NCBI GenBank assembly: GCA_041392165.1 | Contig: JAWKMN010000002.1 | Span: forward strand, 434,001 to 498,000 | Length of the DNA: 64,000 bases | Reading direction: 5' to 3' | From: Arenibacter sp041392165 | GTDB taxonomy: Bacteria; Bacteroidota; Bacteroidia; Flavobacteriales; Flavobacteriaceae | Shown: positions 55,056 through 64,000 of the stretch, piece by piece | Layout: each line of letters begins with the position of its first letter | How positions within the stretch are numbered: the first letter of the stretch is position 1 | The notes under the pieces: generated by a model | What the model saw: the letters and a program-made list of their open reading frames with translations, nothing else | What the model was told of the DNA's origin: nothing | The model's database searches: none | Position numbers and translations under genes: made by a program

Positions 55056-55334
55056 TTAAATGATTGCCAATATGTCGCTTTCGCGCATCATAAGATATTC
55101 GGTACCCTCAAGTTTTAGTTCGGTACCGGCGTACTTGCCGTATAGCACCGTGTCTCCAACCTTAACAGTTACTTTTTCATCTTTAGTACCAGGACCAACG
55201 GCAACTACCTTGCCTTTTTGTGGTTTTTCCTTTGCGGTATCAGGGATGTAAAGACCGGATGCAGTCTTTGTTTCGGCAGCCATAGGTTCTACAAGAACTC
55301 TATCTGCTAATGGTTTAATGCTAACTTTAGCCAT
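55056..55334 (-). CDS. groES: Co-chaperonin GroES
   Basis: A 92-residue ring-cap partner of GroEL: IKPLADRVLVEPMAAETKTASGLYIP at the N-terminus, PQKGKVVAVGPGTKDE (about 33-48) and YGKYAGTELKLEGTEYLMMRESDILAII at the end. A -24/-12 element of sigma54 type lies 40 bases upstream (55374-55390), and no TAnnTTTG box is seen, so it may be under a sigma54-dependent promoter. Precedes groEL on the same strand. Confidence 0.97.
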   Translation of the reverse strand: MAKVSIKPLADRVLVEPMAAETKTASGLYIPDTAKEKPQKGKVVAVGPGTKDEKVTVKVGDTVLYGKYAGTELKLEGTEYLMMRESDILAII

Positions 55335-55373
55335 AATTATTTAGATTTTATGTTTTTAAGTTTGATTTTAATA

Positions 55374-55390
55374 GGCAGAAATTATGCCAT
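55374..55390 (-). promoter_or_regulatory. Candidate sigma54 (-24/-12) promoter of groES-groEL
   Basis: On the minus strand, ATGGCATAATTTCTGCC has GG (55388-55387) and GC (55376-55375) separated by exactly 10 bases, the spacing of the sigma54 consensus TGGCAC-N5-TTGC. The calculated start would leave about a 28-base leader before the groES ATG at 55334. Two bases of the core deviate (T for C after TGGCA, C for T before TGC). A sigma54 activator gene lies 2 kb away. Confidence 0.55.
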
Positions 55391-55419
55391 TACCTTAAAA
55401 CTGACACATTGTTGAACAA

Positions 55420-55450
55420 AAATGCCAGCTTGTCACTTAAGCTGGCATTT
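55420..55450 (-). terminator. Intrinsic terminator after secG
   Basis: AAATGCCAGCTT (55420-55431) pairs perfectly with AAGCTGGCATTT (55439-55450), loop of 7. On the minus strand TTTTTGTT follows. It separates the secG transcript from groES. Confidence 0.9.
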
Positions 55451-55478
55451 TTTATATTTTAAATATGTTCTTTCCTAT

Positions 55479-55847
55479 TTATTGAACACTGTCAGGGGTG
55501 CTGGCACCATTAGCGGTAGGCGCAGGTACAGGGGTGTCCGGGAATGCATCCGGAGCAGTTGTTTCTATAGGGTCGCCATTGAGCAATTTTGAATCCGAAT
55601 CACTGAAACTTCCCTTTAATGCTACGTTGGAAAGCAAAATTAAGACCACCAAGATGGTTGCCAATGTCCAAGTGCTCTTATCCAAAAAGTCCCCGGTTTT
55701 CTTTACCCCTCCAACAACTTGGTTGCCACTTCCCCCAAAGGATGAGGACAACCCACCACCTTTAGGGTTTTGCACCATAATTACGAGCATCAATAGGATG
55801 CAGACCAGGATGATCAGGACCAAGAATATTGTAAATGTTGTATTCAT
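55479..55847 (-). CDS. secG: Preprotein translocase subunit SecG
   Basis: A 122-residue protein with two transmembrane helices (about 5-26 and 57-78), linked by the conserved VMVQNPKGGGLSSSFGG loop, and a long Pro/Ala/Asp-rich tail that is typical of Bacteroidota SecG and not of E. coli. SecG speeds translocation through SecYE. It lies 7 bases after the TPR gene and ends at a strong terminator. Confidence 0.94.
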   Translation of the reverse strand: MNTTFTIFLVLIILVCILLMLVIMVQNPKGGGLSSSFGGSGNQVVGGVKKTGDFLDKSTWTLATILVVLILLSNVALKGSFSDSDSKLLNGDPIETTAPDAFPDTPVPAPTANGASTPDSVQ

Positions 55848-55854
55848 TATTTAT

Positions 55855-56784
55855 TTATTTATTTTCTTGTTGTATCTTTTCTACCGCTTTAATTCGGTCT
55901 GCAAAGAAACTACTTTTTTCCGGATATTTCAAACTTAAAATTTTATAGGCCTGTATGGCCTTTTTGTACTTTTTTTGTTCCAAATAGACTTTGGCCAAGG
56001 TGGCTGTCATCAATTCATTTTTATCAAAATTAAGGGAGTCCTTAATGGTGACCTTGACGGTGTCTTCTTTGGGTACAATTTTAGGGTTTGTTTCAATAAA
56101 TTTGTCTATCAGATCAAATTTTTTCTTTTTTAGTTTATCTGCCTTCGGAGTTGGTTTTACCTCGGTTTTGTCCCCTTTTTCTTTTACGGTGTTGGGTTGG
56201 GATTTTAACTTATGTGGCTTTTGCGTGGTCAATTGAAGCCATTCCGCAAAGGAGTATTTTTCTTTTTTGGTAAAGCTCAAAGGCTTTCCTATTTCAAGTA
56301 GTTCTTCGGCTTTTTTTTTATTATCCGATATGGATTTGTCCATTTTTGGGTCCTTGGACGAAAAAAGTGAAGGGTCCAAAATGTCATTGGCGTCCTTTAC
56401 CGTCCTTGGCAGGGGTTCGTCCTCCGATTCTTCTATAAGGGCACTTTCTTTTTTAAATTCGGATACGATTTCTTCAGAAATGGTAGGAGTATCGTTCAAA
56501 GCGGTGGTTTTTCCCAAAATAGAATCGGCGATGGTATTCTGCAAAAAATCTATGGAGGTGATAAAGTCGAAAAGAATATCCCTGTCCGCTGTATAGGCGG
56601 CAGTCAATTTAAGGGCATTGTTGTATTTAAAACTGTTGAGGTTCTTAAGGCCTTTTAAATGCATGGCCCTTGCCGCTTGAAAATACGGATACTCTGCCAA
56701 TACATCTTCCAGTTGTTTGGTCTGCACAGGAGAAACCACCTCATCCGGGTTCTGTAATAAATATGTAAAGTCCTGTACGTTCAT
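55855..56784 (-). CDS. Hypothetical protein with C-terminal TPR-like repeat
   Basis: A 309-residue, highly charged, soluble protein. The N-terminal part (about 1-110) is helical and starts MNVQDFTYLLQNPDEVVSP. A Lys/Glu/Ser/Pro-rich disordered stretch spans about 110-250 (DNKKKAEELLEIGKPLSFTKKEKYSFAEWLQLT). The end (about 265-309; ATLAKVYLEQKKYKKAIQAYKILSLKYPEKSSFF) is a TPR pair. It lies 3 bases after lptE and 7 before secG, so it belongs to the same operon. No signal peptide. A link to Lpt or Sec assembly is suggested only by position. Confidence 0.72.
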   Translation of the reverse strand: MNVQDFTYLLQNPDEVVSPVQTKQLEDVLAEYPYFQAARAMHLKGLKNLNSFKYNNALKLTAAYTADRDILFDFITSIDFLQNTIADSILGKTTALNDTPTISEEIVSEFKKESALIEESEDEPLPRTVKDANDILDPSLFSSKDPKMDKSISDNKKKAEELLEIGKPLSFTKKEKYSFAEWLQLTTQKPHKLKSQPNTVKEKGDKTEVKPTPKADKLKKKKFDLIDKFIETNPKIVPKEDTVKVTIKDSLNFDKNELMTATLAKVYLEQKKYKKAIQAYKILSLKYPEKSSFFADRIKAVEKIQQENK

Positions 56785-56787
56785 AAA

Positions 56788-57306
56788 TTACCAATCAGCC
56801 AATGATTTATTAAAAATGTCCTGGGTAATGCGTTCAAATATTACTTGATGGGCCTCATCCTTAACACTTGCCAATTGGGAATTGGCCGGATAATCGTAGA
56901 AGAAGGAAAACCGTTGCTCAAAGTCCACATCCTCCTTGGTGTTGTTAAAGAATCTTACGTTTACACCAATACTAAGTCTGTTTTGTGCCGCGTTTTGTTG
57001 GGAGGTGGCAGACATAGGGGATATTCTGTACTCCACGATCTCGCCCTCATAGAGCAAATCCCCGTTGGATTTAACAAGGTCCAAACTGGTCTGGTTCAAT
57101 ATCAGGTCCTGAAGGGCTAGGGTAAAATCCCTATCCATTCCCGGTTCAAAGGTAGATCCCGGATTCTGCGAGGCGTAGTTCTGAAAATAATTGACCTGAA
57201 AGGTCTTTGCCGTTCCCACGTCGCCCCCGGTAAAGTTGTATATGCCACAACCAGCAACGCCTGTTGTCAATACCAGTAAAAGGATAATATTTTTAAGCTT
57301 GATCAT
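56788..57306 (-). CDS. lptE: LPS-assembly lipoprotein LptE
   Basis: A 172-residue outer-membrane lipoprotein with lipobox VAGC (Cys20). It shows the LptE-like region [50 protein letters not shown] and [13 protein letters not shown]. LptE plugs the LptD barrel and delivers LPS to the surface. It is preceded by a perfect tandem heptamer array (57342-57432) that separates it from the sigma54 activator gene. The first gene of lptE-TPR-secG. Confidence 0.88.
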
Positions 57307-57341
57307 TAATTTTTTTTTCGTTTTTCTATGCTTTTTATTTT

Positions 57342-58706
<1,365 letters not shown>

Positions 58707-58709
58707 GTT

Positions 58710-60155
58710 TTAATTGTTGTTGGAAAGTCCCAAAGGTCTTCCTATTAAGGTGCCGGAGGTGCAATCGGTAATTTCGACATTCACAAAATCCCCTATTTTA
58801 TAGTTTTTCTTGGGAAACACCACAACAAAACTTTGGGGATTCCTTCCCATCCAATCCAAATCCGATTTTTTGGAGGTCCCCTCTATCAATACTTCAACTG
58901 TTTTTCCAAGCTGTTGTTTGCTCCTAAGATAGCTATGGTCCCTTTGAAGGTCAATGATTTCTGTAAGTCGTCTGTTTTTGACTTCTTGTGGTACGTCATC
59001 TTCCATATTTCTTGCTGCGGCCGTTCCCGGTCTCTCTGAATAGGCGTACATATAACCATAGTCGTATTCAATCTCCCTCATTAGGGAAAGGGTATCCTGA
59101 TGGTCTTCTTCCGTTTCGGTAGGAAATCCTGTGATCATGTCCTGCGAAATACTGCAATCCGGAATTATTTCCTTGATATTTTTAACCAGTTCCAGATATT
59201 CCTCCCGGGTATGTAGTCTGTTCATTTCCTTTAGGATCCTATTACTGCCACTTTGTACCGGCAAATGGATATAGTTACAGATATTGGGGTATTTTGCTAC
59301 CACTCTGATTACGTCCAAGGTCATGTCCTGTGGATTGGAAGTAGAAAATCTAACACGTACTTTTGGTTGGGCCAAGGCCACTTTTTCCAATAGGTTGGAG
59401 AAATTAACTGCTGTGGCCTTTTGCATTTCCGAAGCTTTTTCGAAACCTTTTTTTAAGCCGCCGCCATACCATAGGTAACTGTCCACATTTTGTCCCAACA
59501 GGGTAATTTCCTTGTATCCTTTATCGGCGAGCTCGTTTATTTCCTGTATTATGGATTGCGGGTCCCGGCTGCGCTCCCGCCCCCGGGTAAAAGGGACTAC
59601 ACAGAATGTGCACATATTGTCACATCCACGGGTAATGGATACAAAGGCGGTTACACCGTTGGTATTTAAGCGTACAGGGGATATATCCCCATAGGTTTCC
59701 TCTTTGGATAGGATTACGTTTACGGCATTTCTGCCATCGTCCACCTCTTGGATAAGATTGGGCAGGTCCTTATAGGCATCCGGGCCAACTACCATATCCA
59801 CAATTTTCTCTTCTTCCAGCAATTTGGTCTTTAGTCTTTCGGCCATACATCCAAGAACCCCAACCTTCATATGGGGCCTATGCCGTTTTACGGCATTGAA
59901 TTTTTCCAAACGCTTGCGGATGGTAAGTTCCGCCTTTTCCCGAATGGAACAGGTGTTGACCAATATCAAGTCCGCATCTTCCAACTCCTGGGTAGTGCTA
60001 AAGCCTTCATTGGACAGTATGGAGGCAACAATTTCACTGTCCGAAAAATTCATGGCACAGCCATAGCTCTCTATGTACAATTTTCTGGTGCTATTTTCTT
60101 TTTTCGCAAGTGCTAGGGCAGTTCCCTGTACGGATTCATCTATAATCTTCTCCAT
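58710..60155 (-). CDS. miaB: tRNA-2-methylthio-N6-dimethylallyladenosine synthase MiaB
   Basis: A 481-residue radical-SAM methylthiotransferase. The N-terminal UPF0004 domain has YGCAMNFSDSE (Cys33) and LVNTCSIREKAE; the radical-SAM motif is GCDNMCTFC (Cx3Cx2C); SGSNRILKEMNRLHTREEYL and GFPTETEEDHQDT follow; a C-terminal TRAM domain ends LIGRPLGLS. It makes ms2i6A37 in tRNAs reading U-starting codons. It is longer by about 40 N-terminal residues than E. coli MiaB, as in the phylum. A clear -7 box is upstream. Confidence 0.96.
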   Translation of the reverse strand: MEKIIDESVQGTALALAKKENSTRKLYIESYGCAMNFSDSEIVASILSNEGFSTTQELEDADLILVNTCSIREKAELTIRKRLEKFNAVKRHRPHMKVGVLGCMAERLKTKLLEEEKIVDMVVGPDAYKDLPNLIQEVDDGRNAVNVILSKEETYGDISPVRLNTNGVTAFVSITRGCDNMCTFCVVPFTRGRERSRDPQSIIQEINELADKGYKEITLLGQNVDSYLWYGGGLKKGFEKASEMQKATAVNFSNLLEKVALAQPKVRVRFSTSNPQDMTLDVIRVVAKYPNICNYIHLPVQSGSNRILKEMNRLHTREEYLELVKNIKEIIPDCSISQDMITGFPTETEEDHQDTLSLMREIEYDYGYMYAYSERPGTAAARNMEDDVPQEVKNRRLTEIIDLQRDHSYLRSKQQLGKTVEVLIEGTSKKSDLDWMGRNPQSFVVVFPKKNYKIGDFVNVEITDCTSGTLIGRPLGLSNNN

Positions 60156-60190
60156 TTTGTTATGTATTCAGCCTCATCTTTAAGCGAGTG

Positions 60191-60198
60191 CAAAGATA
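60191..60198 (-). promoter_or_regulatory. -7 box of the miaB operon
   Basis: Minus-strand TATCTTTG (perfect TAnnTTTG), followed by CACTCGC, ends 35 bases before the miaB ATG. A -33 TTTG is not at 19 bases; TGTCA lies there. Likely promoter for miaB and the activator. Confidence 0.6.
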
Positions 60199-60279
60199 GC
60201 ATTATATGGTTAAATGTGACATATTGACAGTTAAATATTTGTCAAAAATCAACGCAACTATTTGGGCTAAGGGTATCTA

Positions 60280-61557
60280 ATGAATATTGAATCCGTAAAA
60301 AATATTGGTATGGGAAGGATAATTTTACTATGGTTTCTGTTGACTGCCCTTGGGTTTGTTTCTTGTAATGATGGGGATGATAGCAAATATGCCGAGTATC
60401 TGGTGGCCAAGCCTTTAAAGATGAGTAAGGCCGATTTTAAAAAGGCAATAGATGTAATGGCTCCTGTTCCTGTGGATGAATCCGGTAAAATTTATGTTTA
60501 TGGCGAATATATATTTGTTAATGAGAAATATAAAGGGGTCCATGTCATAGATAATTCGGACCCCAAAGCTCCAGAAAAAATAGCTTTTATTAAAATACCG
60601 GGCAACGTGGATGTGTCTGTTAAGAACAATTACCTATATGCCGATAGTATTACGGATTTGATCGTTCTGGATATAACGGATATTCACAATATTAAAATTG
60701 TAAACCGCTTGGAAAATGTTTTGAGGGACAATGTGATTTTTCCCTTTGAGGTAGATATTTATGAGTGGCAGGATATAGATTATGAAAATGACATAGTGAT
60801 CGGATGGGAAACTGTAAAGGAAAGAAGGTTGATAGAGGAGGTTCAGGTAGATTTTTCACGGGAGTTTGATATTATGTTGGCCAATGCTACCCAGAATTCT
60901 TCCAAAACCGGCCAAGGAGGGTCCTTGGCTCGTTTTAAGATTGTAAATGATTATTTATATGCTGTGGACAGTCATAGTATAAACGTATTCAACATTGAAG
61001 ATTTGGAAAACCCCAAGGATCTGGATGATGTGTATGCCGGTTTTGATATCGAAACTATTTTTAATAGGGGAGATCAGTTATTTTTGGGTAGTATGAGGGG
61101 GATGTATATCTATGATATTACCTCACCGGCCACCCCTAGTTTAATTTCCGAATTTGAACACGGTACGGCCTGTGATCCGGTTGTAGTAGATGGGGATTAC
61201 GCTTATGTAACCTTAAGGGGAGGTAATATGTGCGGTGCTGCCGAGAGTGGACTTTTTATAGTGGACATATCGGATATTGCCCATCCGGAACTGGTAAAGA
61301 CCTATCCCATGGACGGACCCTATGGCTTGGGAGTAAAGGATGAAAAACTGTTTGTGTGCGATGGGGCTTCGGGACTTAAGGTCTATGATAAGACCGATGT
61401 CCAGGATTTGGTGCAACTCAACCATTTTAAGGACATAGATACTTTTGACGTGATCCCTAAGGAGAATAATTTATTGATGATAGGGGAAGAAGTGCTGTAT
61501 CAATATGAATATCTGGATAATAAAATTGAACTGATCAGCACCTTTGAGCTTCATTGA
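60280..61557 (+). CDS. LVIVD-repeat lipoprotein
   Basis: A 425-residue exported protein with a lipoprotein signal (FVSC, Cys29). The body is built from repeats of the LVIVD kind: KGVHVIDNSDPKAPEKIAFIKIPG, DLIVLDITDIHNIKIV, SINVFNIEDLENPKDL, MYIYDITSPATPSLISEF, SGLFIVDISDIAHPELVKTY, LKVYDKTDVQDLVQLNHF. They suggest a beta-propeller at the cell surface. The function is unknown in this group. It is divergent from miaB and solitary. The next 397 bases are noncoding and repeat-rich. Confidence 0.88.
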   Translation: MNIESVKNIGMGRIILLWFLLTALGFVSCNDGDDSKYAEYLVAKPLKMSKADFKKAIDVMAPVPVDESGKIYVYGEYIFVNEKYKGVHVIDNSDPKAPEKIAFIKIPGNVDVSVKNNYLYADSITDLIVLDITDIHNIKIVNRLENVLRDNVIFPFEVDIYEWQDIDYENDIVIGWETVKERRLIEEVQVDFSREFDIMLANATQNSSKTGQGGSLARFKIVNDYLYAVDSHSINVFNIEDLENPKDLDDVYAGFDIETIFNRGDQLFLGSMRGMYIYDITSPATPSLISEFEHGTACDPVVVDGDYAYVTLRGGNMCGAAESGLFIVDISDIAHPELVKTYPMDGPYGLGVKDEKLFVCDGASGLKVYDKTDVQDLVQLNHFKDIDTFDVIPKENNLLMIGEEVLYQYEYLDNKIELISTFELH

Positions 61558-61573
61558 TTTCTGTAGAATAGGG

Positions 61574-61643
61574 TGTTAGACTTTAGATACTGGATGTTAG
61601 AATTGAGATTTGAATCTGTAACCTTGAACTTTTAACCTCCCCC
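61574..61643. repeat. Degenerate period-7 array (upstream block)
   Basis: Ten consecutive heptamers in register: TGTTAGA, CTTTAGA, TACTGGA, TGTTAGA, ATTGAGA, TTTGAAT, CTGTAAC, CTTGAAC, TTTTAAC, CTCCCCC. Positions 2-3 are usually T and 5-6 usually purine, so it is clearly a decayed tandem heptamer. Confidence 0.6.
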
Positions 61644-61674
61644 CCCCCGCTGGTGCGGGCGTCACGCCCGCGCC
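61639..61674. repeat. C10 run and GC-rich hairpin
   Basis: Ten consecutive C residues (61639-61648) are followed by a near-perfect hairpin: GGTGCGGGCG (61652-61661) and CGCCCGCGCC (61665-61674), loop of 3, one U-G pair. It is far more GC-rich than its surroundings and resembles a REP-type unit. Confidence 0.7.
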
Positions 61675-61771
61675 AATAAAATTTTCAAAAAAACGTAAAT
61701 AATTTGCTTTACAAAGTCCCTCGACTTGCCGTTTTATAAATCCATTCACGTAAAACTGTACTCCACGAAAC

Positions 61772-61862
61772 ACAAACCTTGAACCTCAAACTTTAAACTT
61801 GCCTCACTGCTACTGCCTACTATTTTTTGAACCTGAAACTTGAAACATTCAACCTTAAATGA
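61772..61862. repeat. Degenerate period-7 array (downstream block)
   Basis: About 13 heptamers in register, including ACAAACC, TTGAACC, TCAAACT, TTAAACT, TGCCTCA, CTGCTAC, TGCCTAC (61814-61820), TATTTTT, TGAACCT, GAAACTT, GAAACAT, TCAACCT and TAAATGA. One unit is identical to the perfect array at 57342. Confidence 0.6.
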
Positions 61863-61927
61863 ACTTCCCCCATTGCTAATTTTTGTTCCTGCGAAGTAGG
61901 GTATGGCATCAAATTAAAAAATTCAAT

Positions 61928-61935
61928 TACTTTTG
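61928..61935 (+). promoter_or_regulatory. -7 box before topA
   Basis: TACTTTTG, a perfect TAnnTTTG, ends 19 bases before the topA ATG at 61955. The surrounding AATTACTTTTGTGTC is the same as before purH. No -33 TTTG at the expected distance. Confidence 0.5.
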
Positions 61936-61954
61936 TGTCAACAAAAAAGAGTTA

Positions 61955-64000
61955 ATGGCAAAGAATTTAGTAATAGTAGAGTCTCCGGCTAAAGCAAAGA
62001 CAATAGAAAAATTTTTAGGAAAGGAATATAAAGTAGAGTCCAGTTTTGGACATATTGCCGATTTGCCTTCCAAAGAATTAGGGGTGGATGTGGACAATAA
62101 TTTTGCACCTAAATATATTGTTGACAAGGACAAAAAGGCCTTGGTTAAAAAGCTTAAGGATTTAGCGGACAAAGCGGATACTATATGGCTGGCCAGTGAT
62201 GAAGATCGTGAAGGGGAAGCCATTTCCTGGCATTTGGCGGAAGAGTTGAAATTGGACAGGAAGAAAACCAAAAGGATTGTTTTTAATTCTATTACCAAAT
62301 CCGCCATTCAAAGGGCCATTGAGAATCCAAGGGAAATTAACTACGATTTGGTGAACGCCCAACAGGCAAGGCGGGTTTTGGATAGATTGGTAGGATACGA
62401 ACTTTCCCCGGTACTGTGGAAAAAGATTAAACCGGGCTTATCTGCGGGCAGGGTACAATCCGTTGCGGTGAGATTAATAGTGGAAAGGGAACGGGAAATA
62501 GAAGCCTTTAACCCGGAAGCGGCCTTTAGGGTATCGGCCGAGTTCAAAACCAATGAAGGCAGTATTTTTGCTGCCAAGCTGAATAAGACCTATGCCAGTC
62601 AGAAAGAGGCGGAAGCTTTCCTTAGGGAAAATATAGGGGCAAATTTTTCGGTTGCCCATCTAGATAAGAAACCGGCCAAAAAGTCTCCTGCGGCACCATT
62701 TACCACTTCAACACTGCAGCAGGAAGCTTCCAGAAAATTGTATTTTTCGGTTTCAAGGACCATGCAGGTGGCACAACGCTTGTACGAGGCGGGGTTAATA
62801 ACCTATATGAGAACGGATAGTGTTAACCTTTCTCCAGATGCCATTGATGCGGCAAAGGATACCATTATAAGTAATTACGGTAAGGAATACAGCAAGGTTA
62901 GGAATTTTACGGGAAAATCCAAAGGAGCCCAGGAAGCACATGAAGCCATTCGTCCTACGGAGATGGCCAATCAGTCCCCTTCATTGGAAAGGGATCAATC
63001 CAAGTTGTACGAACTCATTTGGAAGCGCACCTTGGCCTCGCAAATGAGCGATGCCGAATTGGAGCGCACCAACGTTAAAATAAAGGCCAATACCCATAAA
63101 GAAGAGTTTACTGCCAACGGGGAGGTAATAAAATTTGACGGATTCCTAAAGGTGTATTTGGAAAGTAAGGATGAGGAGGATATAAGTGAGGAGCAGGAGG
63201 GAATGCTTCCTGCAATGAAGGAAGGAGAGAAACTTCTTAATAATTATATTGCCGCAACAGAGCGCTTTTCCAGGGCACCTTATAGATTTACAGAGGCCTC
63301 TTTGGTTAAAAAACTGGAAGAACTTGGAATTGGAAGACCTTCTACCTATGCGCCTACCATTTCCACTATTCAGAATAGGGGCTATGTAGAAAAGGGAACC
63401 ATAGAGGGCACCGAAAGAAATTATGTACAGTTATTGCTCAAATCCGATAAGCTTACAGCCAAGGATTTAAAGGAAAATGTAGGTTCCGATAAAGGGAAAC
63501 TGGTGCCTACGGATATTGGAATAATAGTGACCGACTTTCTGGTAGGTCATTTCGAAACTATTTTGGATTACCATTTCACGGCCAAAGTGGAAGAGGATTT
63601 TGATGGGATTGCTTCGGGCGATGAGGATTGGCAAAAAGTATTGAAGGATTTTTATGGGGATTTCCACCCCAAGGTGCTGGATGTGGAAGAAAATGCGGAT
63701 AGGGCCAGTGGCGAACGCATTTTGGGTACCGATCCCAAGTCGGGAAGACAGGTTTCGGTCAGATTGGGCCGTTTTGGGCCTATGGTACAGGTAGGTACCG
63801 TAGATGATGAGGAAAAGCCATTGTTTGCCAGTCTGTTGCCGGACCAGTCCTTAAATACAATAAGCTACGAAGAAGCTATGGACCTGTTTAAACTGCCAAG
63901 AAAGCTCGGGGTTTATGAAGGCGAGGATGTAGAGGCCAATGTGGGCCGTTTTGGGCCTTATATAAGGTTTGGTAAAAAGTTTGTGTCCTTGGGCAAGGAT
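61955..64000 (+). CDS. topA: DNA topoisomerase I (partial, 3' end beyond window)
   Basis: 682 codons are present without a stop. The N-terminal Toprim domain opens with VIVESPAKAKTIEKFLG, then ASDEDREGEAISWHLAEEL (metal-binding DxDxE). The type IA core has LSAGRVQSVAVRLIVERE, a catalytic Tyr in LITYMRTDSV (residues about 283-292) and EAHEAIRPT. The visible C-terminal part already contains topo_C_Rpt-like zinc-independent repeats with GRFGP (two copies near residues 600 and 665). Topoisomerase I relaxes negative supercoils behind RNA polymerase. Preceded by a period-7 repeat region and a -7 box. Confidence 0.96.
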   Translation, partial: MAKNLVIVESPAKAKTIEKFLGKEYKVESSFGHIADLPSKELGVDVDNNFAPKYIVDKDKKALVKKLKDLADKADTIWLASDEDREGEAISWHLAEELKLDRKKTKRIVFNSITKSAIQRAIENPREINYDLVNAQQARRVLDRLVGYELSPVLWKKIKPGLSAGRVQSVAVRLIVEREREIEAFNPEAAFRVSAEFKTNEGSIFAAKLNKTYASQKEAEAFLRENIGANFSVAHLDKKPAKKSPAAPFTTSTLQQEASRKLYFSVSRTMQVAQRLYEAGLITYMRTDSVNLSPDAIDAAKDTIISNYGKEYSKVRNFTGKSKGAQEAHEAIRPTEMANQSPSLERDQSKLYELIWKRTLASQMSDAELERTNVKIKANTHKEEFTANGEVIKFDGFLKVYLESKDEEDISEEQEGMLPAMKEGEKLLNNYIAATERFSRAPYRFTEASLVKKLEELGIGRPSTYAPTISTIQNRGYVEKGTIEGTERNYVQLLLKSDKLTAKDLKENVGSDKGKLVPTDIGIIVTDFLVGHFETILDYHFTAKVEEDFDGIASGDEDWQKVLKDFYGDFHPKVLDVEENADRASGERILGTDPKSGRQVSVRLGRFGPMVQVGTVDDEEKPLFASLLPDQSLNTISYEEAMDLFKLPRKLGVYEGEDVEANVGRFGPYIRFGKKFVSLGKD

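Overview
The window looks like a chromosomal segment of a marine-type member of the Flavobacteriaceae (Bacteroidota). The reasons are: -7 boxes of the form TAnnTTTG in front of several genes; almost no purine-rich ribosome binding sites; a class II HMG-CoA reductase next to a GYDIA-type GHMP kinase; dipeptidyl peptidase IV; PpiD, LptC and LptE lipoproteins; and the order miaB - sigma54 activator - lptE - TPR - secG - groES - groEL. Genus is not resolved. Most of the window is core genome. There is no transposase, integrase, phage gene or CRISPR array.

Layout. 1-6.9 kb holds a signalling/phosphoesterase group: a cut-off secreted metallophosphoesterase with a kinase-like second half, an HD domain fused to a Pycsar-type membrane effector domain, a GAF protein and a cytosolic metallophosphoesterase. 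7-9.4 kb holds a TonB protein and a solitary GH32 fructanase lipoprotein. 9.8-15.2 kb is an RND efflux operon (adaptor, pump, TolC). 15.3-17.5 kb has a Tat-type phosphoesterase, a zeta-toxin module with a 56-residue upstream partner, and tRNA-Phe. 17.5-25.3 kb is one long envelope operon: coaX, a beta-barrel protein, a TPR protein, lptC, a small membrane protein, a CNNM/CorC protein and ppiD. 25.4-27.6 kb is a mevalonate pair. 27.8-33.3 kb combines DPP IV with two POT peptide transporters (peptide cleavage then uptake). 33.3-38.3 kb carries comEC, an NlpC/P60 lipoprotein, lpxB, a small membrane protein and surE. 38.7-45.3 kb carries the Prc protease, SelO, a GNAT protein, MsrA, MsrB and a NUC1 nuclease. 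45.3-50.9 kb is the rod-shape operon mreBCD-mrdA-rodA. Then come purH, an fRMsr-like GAF protein, groEL and groES, secG, a TPR protein, lptE, a sigma54 activator, miaB, an LVIVD-repeat lipoprotein and the start of topA, which runs off the right edge.

Three genes are broken as written: the RND pump (two compensating one-base shifts at 12906-12910 and 12982-12983), the first POT transporter (one base missing in a G run at 30245-30249) and comEC (in-frame TGA at 34075-34077). The two frameshifted genes could be homopolymer sequencing errors; the comEC stop is not explained that way.

The items most worth following up are: the phosphatase/kinase-like secreted protein at the left edge; the HD-Pycsar effector fusion next to a GAF protein; a sigma54-type -24/-12 match before groES, only 2 kb from a sigma54 activator without a sensory domain; and period-7 DNA arrays, one perfect (13 x TGCCTAC, between the activator and lptE) and others degenerate (before topA) sharing the same unit.
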